This document shows positions 34,835 through 43,145 of a stretch of 51,441 nucleotides of DNA, piece after piece. The DNA is from JAMLIN01 sp041676645. GTDB taxonomy: Bacteria > Pseudomonadota > Gammaproteobacteria > Burkholderiales > Burkholderiaceae_E. A program made the position numbers and the translations under genes. Under the pieces are notes generated by a model. That model was given only the letters and a program-made list of their open reading frames with translations. It was not told the origin of the DNA and ran no database searches. The DNA lies in the NCBI GenBank assembly GCA_041676645.1, contig JBAYRO010000015.1:1-51441 (forward strand). Reading direction: 5' to 3'. Position 1 is the stretch's first letter, and the number at the start of each line of letters is the position of its first letter.

Positions 34835-35338
34835 GTGCAACTGCTCGGCCTCATCCGCTTCATCGCCATCGCGGGCGATGACATCCACGCCTGGGAAGCC
34901 TGCGAGCGCTTCGAGGCGCAGCTGTCCGCGATCGGCGCGGAGCCCATCCATCGCGAAGACCTGCAGATGATGGTGCTCTTCGGCGATGCCGCCAGCGCGC
35001 TGGACGCGCTGTCCGAAGCCCTGGACGAAGGCGAGCGCTACGGCTTCGCCCTGGCCGCCGGGCTCGTGCAGGGAATCCGGTCGCGCGCAACGGTCGCCTC
35101 GAGCCTGTCGGGCTTCACCGAGGGCACGATCGAAACCCTCTTCGAGATCACTTCCTGCGCCCAGCCACAGGAAGTCGCGATCAGCCCCAAGCTCTCGAGC
35201 ATCATCCGGCTTGCCGCGCCCGATCACGCCGGACGCTTCGTGCCCTCGCGAAACGCCCGGCCCGATTCACGGATCCGCCAGCCACTGGTGATGCGCCCGA
35301 CGATGCAGCGTGTCCCCGGGCTTCCCGACCATCGCTAG
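34835..35338 (+). CDS. Hypothetical protein, resembles a degenerate class III cyclase domain
   Basis: A 167-aa cytosolic protein that I cannot name. Its order of elements resembles adenylate/guanylate cyclase homology domains. There is an opening strand (LLGLIRFIAIAG), a 'DLQMMVLFGDAASALDALSEAL' stretch like the usual G-D-x-x-L-x-x-F-x-x-x-x-x-A-x-x-A, 'GFALAAGLVQG' like the V-x-x-G-I-H-x-G segment, and 'EITSCAQPQEVAISPKLSSII' like the A-x-P-G-x-V-x-V-S end. The two metal-binding Asp positions and substrate residues are not preserved, so catalysis is not expected. It starts at a GTG (34835), diverges from EI24 and overlaps the hrpA 3' end by four bases. The assignment is by eye only. Confidence 0.5.
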   Translation: MQLLGLIRFIAIAGDDIHAWEACERFEAQLSAIGAEPIHREDLQMMVLFGDAASALDALSEALDEGERYGFALAAGLVQGIRSRATVASSLSGFTEGTIETLFEITSCAQPQEVAISPKLSSIIRLAAPDHAGRFVPSRNARPDSRIRQPLVMRPTMQRVPGLPDHR

Positions 35339-38300
35339 TCGGTCGCCGTGAGCGCCTTGTGCAGGCGCTTGGCCGAAACCGGCATCGGTGTGCGCAGGCC
35401 CTGCGCGAAAAGCGACACCCGCAGTTCCTCGAGCAGCCACCTGAAGTCGTCCAGGCGCGCATCCGGCCGGCCGCGGCGCTCCTTGCGACGGCGCCGGTAG
35501 CCGGCGACGAGCGGCGCGAGCTCGGACATGCCGCGGGCATCGCGTTGCGGATCCTTGCGCAAGCCCTCCATCCGCAAGTCGATCGCCTTGAGATAGCGGG
35601 GGAAGTGACGCATTGCCGCGGCGGGCGTGGCCACGATGAAATCCGCCGGCACCAGCTCGCCGAGCTGTGTCTCGATGTCATTGCGGGCCTCCGGAAACGC
35701 ACGCCCGATGGCCGACAGCCTGCGGGCAAGGGGCTGATGCTCCTGCAGGATCTGCATGAGCAGGCGCGCGAGCTCCTGGCCCACCAGGGCGAGCCGGCTG
35801 CGCGCAGCCTCGACGCGTTCCGCGAATCCCTCGGCATCGACCGGCAAGGGCTCGACCAGGCAGACTCGATCGATCACTGCCCGAACCAGCGCCTCGCGCA
35901 GCGCCTGCTCGTCGCCGAAGCCAGCGTAGAGCAGCGACAGTTTCGGGAAGTCCGGCACGTTCTTCGCGAAGAAGCGCAGCGGCTCGCGCAACGCGATCGC
36001 AAAGAGCCTCGCCATGCCGTCGCGATGCACCGAGGCGGCCCGGTCCGGATCGTCGAAGACTTCGACTCCGACCGCGTCCCCGTGATCGACCAGGGCGGGA
36101 AAGCCGATCATCGTGGCGCCGCCGGCCGGATCGGGGAGCTCCAGCAGTTCGGGCAGTTCGCCGAAGGACCAGTCGCGCCAGCGCTGGGCGGGCTCGCCGA
36201 CGAAGCTTGCCGGCACCGGGCCCTGCCCCGCTCCGGGCCCGTCCGGGCCAGAGACCTGCGTACCGGCATCCGGGTCGATCGGTGCTGCCGCGCCTGCCGG
36301 GTCCCCGGCGGGGTCCGGGGCCCCGGCTGCCGAGGCCGCTTCGCGCAGGCGGCCGGCCACATCGGCCAGGGCGCTCTGGAAGGCGCCCTGCGCGCGCTCG
36401 CCATGCTCGGCGCGCAGGGCGCCGAGACTGCGCGACTCGGCGATGAAGCGGCCGTCCGGGCCGACCAGGCGCAGGCGCATCGTCAGGTGCGCCGGCAGTG
36501 CCTCGGTGCGGAAATCGGCGGCCTGTACCTGCAGCGAGCGCTCCGCGCGCAGGTCCTGGCGCAGGGCCTCGACCAGGCCGGAATCCCTCGGCCGTCCACT
36601 CCAGCGTGCAACGAAGTCCTTCGCATGGGCGGGCAGCGGCACCACATGCCGGCGCAGTCGCGGCGGCAGCGACCTGAGCAGCGCCTCGACCTTCTCGCGC
36701 AGCATGCCCGGCACCAGCCACTCGCAGGCCGCGGCATCGACCTGGTTGAGCAGCGGCAGCGGCACCGTCATGGTGATGCCATCGTCCCGTGCGCCCGGAT
36801 CGAAGTGATAGTCGAGCCGGAAGCGCGCCCCCCGCTGCACGATCTCGCGCGGAAAGGCCTCGCTGTCGACACCCTCGGCATCCTTGCGCAGGAGCGCTTC
36901 GCGATCGAGGCGCAACAGGCCCCGATCGTCCCGCACGGCCTTCCGGTACCAGGCCTCGAGATCCCTGCCGGTGGCGACTTCAGCGGGCAGGCGCGCATCG
37001 AACCAGTCGAACAGGAACTGTTCGTCGACCAGCAGGTCCGGACGCCGGATGCGGTGCTCGAGCTTCTCGATCTCGGCGATCAGGCGTCGATTGTGGGACA
37101 GGAACGGCAGATGGCCCGACCGGGCCGGTTCTAGCCATTCGTCACGCACCAGGGCATGACGGATCAGCGCTTCGCGGGCGATCCCCGGTTCGCGCCGGGC
37201 GAACGGCACCCGGCGTTGCGTGTAGAGGACCAGGCCGTAGATCGTCGCGCGCTCGTAGGCCATGATCTCGCCCGCCTCGCGCGACCAGAACGGATCCGAC
37301 CAGCTGCGCCGGATGAGGTGGGCGCCGAGGCGCTCGATCCATTCGGGCTCGATGCGGGCGACGGTGCGGGCGTACAGCCGGCCGGTATCGACGAGCTCGG
37401 CCGCCATCAGCCAGCGCGGTGGCTTGCGCACCGAGGATCCGGGATGGATCGTGAAGCGGGTCTGGTGGGTGCCGGTGTAGAGCGCGTCATCGGGTGCGCG
37501 CGTCCCGAGATTGCCGAGCAGGCCGGTCAGGAGCGCCTGGTGGAGCGCAGCGGCGCTCGCCGGCTGCTCGCCGATGCGCCACTGCATCTCGCGCGTGTTG
37601 CGCTCGAGCTGGCCGTGGACATCCGCCCATTCACGCAGGCGCCGTACCGACAGGAACTCACGTTCGAGCCGCGTCGCCAGCTGCCGGTTGGATTCTCCCC
37701 GTTCGACCCGGCCAGCGAGTTGCGCCTGCCAGTAGTCCCAGAGACGCACCCAGCCGGCGAAGTCGCTCGCCGGATCGGCGAAGCGGCGATGCGAGGCGTC
37801 GGCCGCCTGCTGCGAGGACAGCGGACGCTGGCGCGGATCCTGCGACGACAGGCCGGCGGCGATGATCAGCACCTCGCGCAGGCAGCCGCCCTGATGGCCC
37901 GCCAGCAGCATGCGCCCGATCCGGGGATCGAGCGGCAGGCGCGCGAGCTGGCGCCCGACCGGCGTGAGTTCGCCGGCCTCGTCGATGGCATGCAGCTCCT
38001 GCAGCAGGGCCTGGCCGTCGGCGATCGCCTTGCGCGGCGGCGGATCGACGAAGGGAAAGGAGACGATGTCCGACAGGTGCAGCGAGCGCATCCGGAGAAT
38101 CACGCCGGCCAGCGAGGAGCGCAGGATCTCGGGATCGGTGTGCGCCGGGCGGGCATCGAAGTCGGCCTCATCGTAGAGACGGATGCACACGCCATCGGCG
38201 ACCCGGCCGCAGCGCCCGGCGCGCTGGCGCGCCGCCGCCTGGGAGATCGGCTCGACCTGCAGCTGCTCGACCTTGCCGCGGTAGCGGTAGCGCTTGACCC

Positions 38301-39417
38301 GGGCCAGCCCGCTGTCGACGACGTAGCGGATGCCCGGCACCGTCAGCGAGGTCTCGGCGACATTGGTCGCGAGAACGATCCGCCGACCGTCGCCGGGCGT
38401 GAAGATGCGCTGCTGGTCGGCCGCCGGCAGCCGGGCGAACAGCGGCAGGATCTCCGGCGCGCCCCGGCCCAGGGGAGACGCCGATCCGGCCTGGCGTGCC
38501 GCCGCCCGCCGCAGGTGCTCGGCGCAGTCACGGATCTCGCGCTCGCCGGGCAGGAAGACCAGGACATCGCCGGGCTTCTCGCGCCAGAGTTCGTCGATCG
38601 CCGCCTCGATGCGCGCCGGCAGCTCGTCCTCGTCCTCCTCGTCGCCGCGGCGGCCACGACCGTCGGCGGCTCCGGCGCCGTCGATCTCCGGGGGACGCCA
38701 GCGGACCTCGACCGGGTAGAGCCTGCCCGACACCTCGATCACCGGGGCCGGTCCGTCCGGCCCGGCGAAGTGCTCCGCGAAACGCTCCGAGTCGATCGTC
38801 GCCGAGGTGATCACCAGCTTGAGGTCGTCGCGCCGCGGCCCCTCGATGAGCTGGCGCAGATAGCCCAGCAGGAAGTCGATGTTGAGGCTGCGCTCATGGG
38901 CCTCGTCGATGATCAGGGTGTCGTATTCGGACAGCAGCGGATCGGCCTGGGTTTCCGCCAGCAGGATGCCGTCGGTCATCAGCTTGATCATGGTGCCCGG
39001 CGCCAGGGTTTCCCCGAAGCGGATCTTCCAGCCGACATGCCGGCCCGGCGGCGAACCGAGTTCCTCGGCGATGCGGCGCGCGACCGAAGTGGCCGCTATC
39101 CGGCGCGGCTGCGTATGGCCGATGCGGCCATGCCGGCCACGTCCCGCGAGCGCGCAGATCTTGGGCAGCTGGGTCGTCTTGCCCGAGCCGGTCTCGCCAC
39201 TGACGATAACCACCGGGGAGCGCCGCAGGGCGGCGACGATCTCGTCGCGCGCGGCGCTGACCGGCAGTTCGGCGGGGAACGCGAAGGCGGGAAGCGGTTC
39301 GGGAACATGCGCCTGGCGGGGCTCGACAGCCCGTCGCGATGCGCCGCTCGTTGCCGGGCGTCGGGCCGACCGTCGTTTTTTTGGCGGCGGGGCCGTGGCT
39401 TCGGGGTACGTCGGCAT
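35335..39417 (-). CDS. hrpA: ATP-dependent RNA helicase HrpA
   Basis: A 1360-aa DEAH-box RNA helicase. Walker A is G-E-T-G-S-G-K-T (74-81), motif II is D-E-A-H (171-174), motif III is S-A-T, and motif VI is Q-R-A-G-R-C-G-R. Helicase-associated (HA2), OB-fold and the long C-terminal DUF3418 domain characteristic of HrpA follow; an acidic insert (GDEEDEDE) separates the two RecA lobes. E. coli HrpA resolves stalled ribosomes or structured mRNAs. The ATG at 39417 lies only 22 bp from the divergent argA start. Its 3' end overlaps the cyclase-like gene by four bases. Any hrpA promoter must lie inside argA coding DNA. Confidence 0.96.
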   Translation of the reverse strand: MPTYPEATAPPPKKRRSARRPATSGASRRAVEPRQAHVPEPLPAFAFPAELPVSAARDEIVAALRRSPVVIVSGETGSGKTTQLPKICALAGRGRHGRIGHTQPRRIAATSVARRIAEELGSPPGRHVGWKIRFGETLAPGTMIKLMTDGILLAETQADPLLSEYDTLIIDEAHERSLNIDFLLGYLRQLIEGPRRDDLKLVITSATIDSERFAEHFAGPDGPAPVIEVSGRLYPVEVRWRPPEIDGAGAADGRGRRGDEEDEDELPARIEAAIDELWREKPGDVLVFLPGEREIRDCAEHLRRAAARQAGSASPLGRGAPEILPLFARLPAADQQRIFTPGDGRRIVLATNVAETSLTVPGIRYVVDSGLARVKRYRYRGKVEQLQVEPISQAAARQRAGRCGRVADGVCIRLYDEADFDARPAHTDPEILRSSLAGVILRMRSLHLSDIVSFPFVDPPPRKAIADGQALLQELHAIDEAGELTPVGRQLARLPLDPRIGRMLLAGHQGGCLREVLIIAAGLSSQDPRQRPLSSQQAADASHRRFADPASDFAGWVRLWDYWQAQLAGRVERGESNRQLATRLEREFLSVRRLREWADVHGQLERNTREMQWRIGEQPASAAALHQALLTGLLGNLGTRAPDDALYTGTHQTRFTIHPGSSVRKPPRWLMAAELVDTGRLYARTVARIEPEWIERLGAHLIRRSWSDPFWSREAGEIMAYERATIYGLVLYTQRRVPFARREPGIAREALIRHALVRDEWLEPARSGHLPFLSHNRRLIAEIEKLEHRIRRPDLLVDEQFLFDWFDARLPAEVATGRDLEAWYRKAVRDDRGLLRLDREALLRKDAEGVDSEAFPREIVQRGARFRLDYHFDPGARDDGITMTVPLPLLNQVDAAACEWLVPGMLREKVEALLRSLPPRLRRHVVPLPAHAKDFVARWSGRPRDSGLVEALRQDLRAERSLQVQAADFRTEALPAHLTMRLRLVGPDGRFIAESRSLGALRAEHGERAQGAFQSALADVAGRLREAASAAGAPDPAGDPAGAAAPIDPDAGTQVSGPDGPGAGQGPVPASFVGEPAQRWRDWSFGELPELLELPDPAGGATMIGFPALVDHGDAVGVEVFDDPDRAASVHRDGMARLFAIALREPLRFFAKNVPDFPKLSLLYAGFGDEQALREALVRAVIDRVCLVEPLPVDAEGFAERVEAARSRLALVGQELARLLMQILQEHQPLARRLSAIGRAFPEARNDIETQLGELVPADFIVATPAAAMRHFPRYLKAIDLRMEGLRKDPQRDARGMSELAPLVAGYRRRRKERRGRPDARLDDFRWLLEELRVSLFAQGLRTPMPVSAKRLHKALTATD

Positions 39418-39427
39418 GGCGCGAAAT

Positions 39428-39433
39428 TATAAT
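39428..39433 (+). promoter_or_regulatory. -10 element of argA, placed for a leaderless transcript
   Basis: A perfect TATAAT lies six bases before the argA ATG at 39440. Initiation about seven bases after the -10 would fall on the A of that ATG. The -35 region (GGTACG at 17-bp spacing) is poor. No Shine-Dalgarno can fit between the -10 and the ATG on such a transcript. Confidence 0.5.
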
Positions 39434-39439
39434 CGGTGG

Positions 39440-40825
39440 ATGAACGACGAATTGCAGCCGGCCCTGCACGCGCCGGGCCCGGACCCGATGCCACGCACCG
39501 AATCCGCTGGCGGACCGGACGACCAGTCTTCCTTCGTCGCCTGGCTGCGAACGGTCGCCCCGTACATCCACGCCTTCCGCGGACGGACCTTCGTCATCGG
39601 CATCGCGGGCGAGCTGATCGCCGAAGACCGCCTGACGGCGCTCGTCAACGACATCAGCCTGCTCAACGCCATGGGCATGCGAATCGTGCTGGTCCACGGC
39701 TCGCGCCCCCAGGTGGTCGAGCAGCTTCGCCTGCGCGGACTCGAGGGCCGCTATCGCGACCAGGTCCGGATCACCGACGAAATCGCCCTCGAATGCGCCA
39801 AGGAAGCCTCGGGCGAGCTTCGGCTCGACATCGAGGCGGCGTTCTCGCAGGGCCTGCCCAATACGCCGATGGCCCACTCCACGGTCCGGGTGGTATCGGG
39901 GAATTTCGTCACCGCCCGGCCGGTGGGCGTGGTCGACGGCGTCGATCACCTGCACACCGGACTGGTGCGCAAGGTCGATGCCGCGACGATCCGCTTCGCG
40001 CTCTCGAGCGGCGCGGTGGTGCTGCTGTCGCCCCTGGGCTTCTCGCCCACCGGCGAGATGTTCAACCTCAGCATGGAGGACATCGCCGCGCGCACCGCGA
40101 TCGCCCTCGATGCCGACAAGCTGATCTTCCTCACCGAGACCGGCGGCATCCCGGACGAGAACGGCGCAATCCTCGGCGAGATCTCCGAGGAGGACGCCCG
40201 CTACCTGCTTGCCTCGGGCCGCCTCGACCCGACCACCGATTTCTACCTGCGCCATGCCGCCATCGCCTGCGACGGTGGGGTGGCGCGCGCCCACATCGTG
40301 CCGTTCCGGATCGACGGCGGGCTCCTGCTCGAGCTCTTCCGGCACGACGGCGTCGGCTCGATGCTCGTCGAGGAAACGCTCGAAGCCCTGCGCGACGCCA
40401 CGATCGACGACGTCGGCGGAATTCTCGCCGTGATTCGCCCGATGGAGGAAGAAGGCATCCTCGCTCCGCGCGACCATGCCCAGATCGAGCGCGATGTCGA
40501 GAAGTTCATCGTGATCGAGCACGACGGCGTCATCTTTGGCTGCGCCGCGCTCTATGCCTACGAGGACCAGGACATCGCCGAGATGGCCTGCCTGGCCGTC
40601 ACCGGCAAGTCGCAGGGCCAGGGTGACGGCGAGCGCCTGTTGCGGCGCATCGAGCAACGCGCGCGGGGCGCAGGGTTGAAGCGCCTGTTCGTGCTGACCA
40701 CCCGTACCATGCACTGGTTCCTGAAGCGGGGCTTCGTCGAAGCAAGCATCGAGGACCTGCCGCCGAACCGGCGCGACATGTACAACTGGCAGCGGCGTTC
40801 GAAGGTGCTGATCAAGCGCCTCTGA
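39440..40825 (+). CDS. argA: Amino-acid N-acetyltransferase (N-acetylglutamate synthase)
   Basis: ArgA makes N-acetylglutamate from glutamate and acetyl-CoA, the first step of arginine synthesis, and is usually feedback-inhibited by arginine. An amino-acid-kinase-like domain (about 35-295: V-I-G-I-A-G-E-L-I, V-L-V-H-G-S-R-P-Q, L-L-S-P-L-G-F-S-P-T-G-E) precedes the GNAT acetyltransferase domain (300-461, with C-L-A-V and G-x-G-D-G-E-R-L-L for CoA binding). The 461 aa length is typical of the classical form. I choose the ATG at 39440; an ATG at 39416 lies upstream of the -10 element and overlaps the hrpA start. yggX follows after 25 bp. Confidence 0.96.
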   Translation: MNDELQPALHAPGPDPMPRTESAGGPDDQSSFVAWLRTVAPYIHAFRGRTFVIGIAGELIAEDRLTALVNDISLLNAMGMRIVLVHGSRPQVVEQLRLRGLEGRYRDQVRITDEIALECAKEASGELRLDIEAAFSQGLPNTPMAHSTVRVVSGNFVTARPVGVVDGVDHLHTGLVRKVDAATIRFALSSGAVVLLSPLGFSPTGEMFNLSMEDIAARTAIALDADKLIFLTETGGIPDENGAILGEISEEDARYLLASGRLDPTTDFYLRHAAIACDGGVARAHIVPFRIDGGLLLELFRHDGVGSMLVEETLEALRDATIDDVGGILAVIRPMEEEGILAPRDHAQIERDVEKFIVIEHDGVIFGCAALYAYEDQDIAEMACLAVTGKSQGQGDGERLLRRIEQRARGAGLKRLFVLTTRTMHWFLKRGFVEASIEDLPPNRRDMYNWQRRSKVLIKRL

Positions 40826-40850
40826 GCCGCGGCCCCAAGGAGTTCGACCG

Positions 40851-41123
40851 ATGACCCGGATGGTCAACTGCGTGAAGCTCGGCCAGCAGGCCGAGGGCCT
40901 CGATTTCCCGCCCTACCCCGGCGAAATCGGCAAGCGCATCTACGAACAGGTCTCGAAGCAGGCCTGGCAGGACTGGCTGCGCCACCAGACCATGCTCGTC
41001 AACGAGAACCGGCTGAGTCTCGCCGATCCGCGGGCGCGCAAGTACCTCGCGTCCCAGATGGAAAGCTTTTTCTTCGGCGACGGCGCGGAGCAGCCCGCCG
41101 GCTACGTCCCGCCGGAATCCTGA
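40851..41123 (+). CDS. yggX: Fe(2+)-trafficking / oxidative damage protection protein YggX
   Basis: A 90-aa YggX protein, which helps protect iron-sulfur enzymes from oxidative damage and may carry Fe(II). The start M-V-N-C-V-K-L-G-Q-Q-A-E-G-L-D with conserved Cys7, the P-Y-P-G-E-I-G-K-R-I-Y motif, and the W-x-x-W-L-x-H-Q-T-M-L-V-N-E-N-R-L core match the family fully. It follows argA by 25 bp with AAGGAG upstream of the ATG and is likely cotranscribed. Its last 22 bp overlap the convergent DUF4143 ATPase gene, and its C-terminal ten residues are variable, in keeping with a late insertion there. Confidence 0.96.
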   Translation: MTRMVNCVKLGQQAEGLDFPPYPGEIGKRIYEQVSKQAWQDWLRHQTMLVNENRLSLADPRARKYLASQMESFFFGDGAEQPAGYVPPES

Positions 41124-42289
41124 TCGGCCTCGAGCGCCGGAATCCCGAACAGCGCGGCCGGCGTGACGAGCTGCGCCACGGGTACCGCCTCGACGCGCTC
41201 GGCGAGCGGAAAGCGCTGCGGCCCCGGATACAACACGGCGACCCGCTCCAGCTTCAGGTCATCCAGTGCGATGCGTATCGACGGCGACATCCGCGGTGCG
41301 TCGGTGCGCTTGCATTCCACGCCGTACAGGCGTTCGCCGCGGCGCAGCAGCAAGTCGATCTCCGCGCCTTGGTGGGTCGCCCAGAAGAACGCTTCGTCGT
41401 GCGGTTCCGCGGCCAGAACCTGTTCGATGACGAACCCCTCCCAGGACGCACCGAGCTTGGGATGGCTCAGCAGTCCCTTCTCGGTTTCGATACCGAGCAA
41501 CTGATGCAGCAGCCCACTGTCGCGCACGTACACTTTCGGCGACTTGACCTGGCGCTTGCGCAGGTTCGCATGCCAGGGCTGCAACTGGCGCACCATGAAG
41601 GCATCGGTCAGCAGATCCAGATGGCGACGCGTGGTCGATTCGCTGACGCCGAGCGCGCGCGCGGGTTCGGCCGCGTTCCACGTCTGGCCGTGATAATGCG
41701 CCAGCATGGTCCAGAACCGCTGCAGAGCCAGGACCGGAACGCGCACGCCCCACTGCGGCAGATCGCGTTCCAGCAGCGTACGGATGAAACTGCGGCGCCA
41801 GGCGACGCTGTCGGCCTCGTTTGCGGCCAGGTACGCACGCGGGAAACCGCCGCGCACCCACAGCCGCTGTTCGGCGGACGCGCCCACTTCATCAAGCGCG
41901 AACCCGCCGATGACGATCTGCTCCATGCGCCCGGCCAGGCTTTCCGAAGTCTGGCGTAGCAGATCGCCCGATGCGCTGCCGAGGATCAGGAAGCGGGCCG
42001 GCGCATCGCGGCGGTCGGCCAGTACGCGCAAGGTCGGGAAGAGGTCCGGGCGGCGCTGCACCTCGTCGATGACGACCAGGCCCTCGAGCGGCCGCAATGC
42101 GGTCATGGGCTCCTCCAGCCGCGCCAGGCTGACCGGATCTTCGAGATCGAAATAATTGATCGAATCTTCACTGAGCAACTGCCGCGCCAACGTGGTCTTG
42201 CCGCATTGCCGCGGCCCGACCAATACCACCACGCGACTGCGTGCGAGAGCCGCATCAAGCTGAAAACAAATGGCGGAACGGTCGATCAT
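41102..42289 (-). CDS. AAA ATPase with DUF4143 and PD-(D/E)XK-like C-terminus
   Basis: A 395-aa ATPase of the AAA_14/DUF4143 family. Walker A is G-P-R-Q-C-G-K-T-T (25-33) and Walker B is V-V-I-D-E-V-Q (72-78). A winged-helix segment (about 205-240, ARALGVSESTTRRHLDLLTDAFMV) is followed by DUF4143, whose G-A-E-I-D-L-L-L and G-V-E-C-K elements (E310, D312, E325, K327) match a PD-(D/E)XK nuclease-like core. The family is patchy and mobile, and its function is unknown, though defence or toxin roles have been suggested. It interrupts the yggX-rpiA interval, overlaps yggX by 22 bp, and has an 11-bp inverted repeat just before its start, consistent with acquisition by transfer. Confidence 0.92.
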   Translation of the reverse strand: MIDRSAICFQLDAALARSRVVVLVGPRQCGKTTLARQLLSEDSINYFDLEDPVSLARLEEPMTALRPLEGLVVIDEVQRRPDLFPTLRVLADRRDAPARFLILGSASGDLLRQTSESLAGRMEQIVIGGFALDEVGASAEQRLWVRGGFPRAYLAANEADSVAWRRSFIRTLLERDLPQWGVRVPVLALQRFWTMLAHYHGQTWNAAEPARALGVSESTTRRHLDLLTDAFMVRQLQPWHANLRKRQVKSPKVYVRDSGLLHQLLGIETEKGLLSHPKLGASWEGFVIEQVLAAEPHDEAFFWATHQGAEIDLLLRRGERLYGVECKRTDAPRMSPSIRIALDDLKLERVAVLYPGPQRFPLAERVEAVPVAQLVTPAALFGIPALEADQDSGGT

Positions 42290-42300
42290 GGCCGGAAGTT

Positions 42301-42339
42301 ACCATGAAAATCCAGCACACTACAGCGGATATTCATGGT
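42301..42339 (-). promoter_or_regulatory. Inverted repeat upstream of the DUF4143 ATPase
   Basis: ACCATGAAAAT (42301-42311) and ATATTCATGGT (42329-42339) are inverted copies matching at 10 of 11 positions, with a 17-nt spacer. The dyad begins 12 bp before the minus-strand start codon, in DNA more AT-rich than its surroundings. It could be an operator, an RNA hairpin hiding the ribosome binding site, or a transfer scar. About 75 bp between it and rpiA show nothing recognisable. Confidence 0.55.
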
Positions 42340-42415
42340 GAACATGACGCGATAGCCATGCCGGCGCAGGGCCGCCAGCGAGAGCGATAGCGTAACCGGT
42401 GAACAGATCGCGCTT

Positions 42416-43093
42416 TCAGGCCGGCCGGCTGCGGCGCTCGATCCCGCCGGCCCCCGCGACCAGCGCCAGGTCGGCGCCGCGCGCGGCGAACAGGCCCACG
42501 GTCACGACGCCGGGCCACTGGTTGATCGTCCGCTCGAGGCCGACCGGATCTCGTATTTCCAGCCCGGCGACATCCAGGACCAGGTTGCCGTTGTCGGTGA
42601 CGAAGCCTCCCCGCAGGCGCGGCTCGCCGCCGATCGCGCGGATCGATGCGGCGACCAGTTCCCGCGCCATCGGCACCACCTCGACTGGCAAGGGAAAGCG
42701 GCCGAGTATCTCGACGCACTTGGAGCGATCGACGATGCACACGAACCGCCCGGCCGCCGCGGCGAGGATCTTCTCGCGCGTGAGCGCACCGCCCCCGCCC
42801 TTGATCATCGCGAAGGACGGATCGATCTCGTCGGCGCCGTCGACGTAGACCGGGATCGGCCGGCCGGCCGCGATGACCTCGTTCAGTTCGAGCACCGCGA
42901 TGCCGTGGCCGAGCAGGCGATCGGTGCTGGCCTGCGAACTCGACACCGCACCCGGAACCCGGTCGCGGATCCCGGCCAGCAGGTCGATGAAATGGTTGAC
43001 CGTCGAGCCGGTGCCGACTCCGACGATCTCACCCGGATGCAGGGTGTCGAGCGCCGCTTCGGCCGCGGCGCGCTTGAGCGCATCCTGGTTCAT
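42416..43093 (-). CDS. rpiA: Ribose-5-phosphate isomerase A
   Basis: RpiA interconverts ribose-5-phosphate and ribulose-5-phosphate in the non-oxidative pentose phosphate pathway. The 225 aa hold all family motifs: G-V-G-T-G-S-T (25-31), Y-V-D-G-A-D-E-I-D (83-91) and K-G-G-G-G-A-L-T-R-E-K-I (98-109), with E107 as the catalytic base. It lies between the DUF4143 ATPase and the EAL/HDOD gene, on the same strand as both but with gaps of 126 and 52 bp, so it is probably transcribed separately or from read-through of the flagellar genes. Confidence 0.97.
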   Translation of the reverse strand: MNQDALKRAAAEAALDTLHPGEIVGVGTGSTVNHFIDLLAGIRDRVPGAVSSSQASTDRLLGHGIAVLELNEVIAAGRPIPVYVDGADEIDPSFAMIKGGGGALTREKILAAAAGRFVCIVDRSKCVEILGRFPLPVEVVPMARELVAASIRAIGGEPRLRGGFVTDNGNLVLDVAGLEIRDPVGLERTINQWPGVVTVGLFAARGADLALVAGAGGIERRSRPA

Positions 43094-43145
43094 TTGCGTA
43101 TCCGGTTGCTGGGCCAGGGCCGATTCTATCCGGCGCGCCGGTGAG

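Noticed and set aside
42340..42415. Repeated GCGATAGC word downstream of rpiA considered as a target-site duplication
   Set aside because: The two 8-bp copies both lie on one side of the ATPase gene, so they do not flank an insertion.
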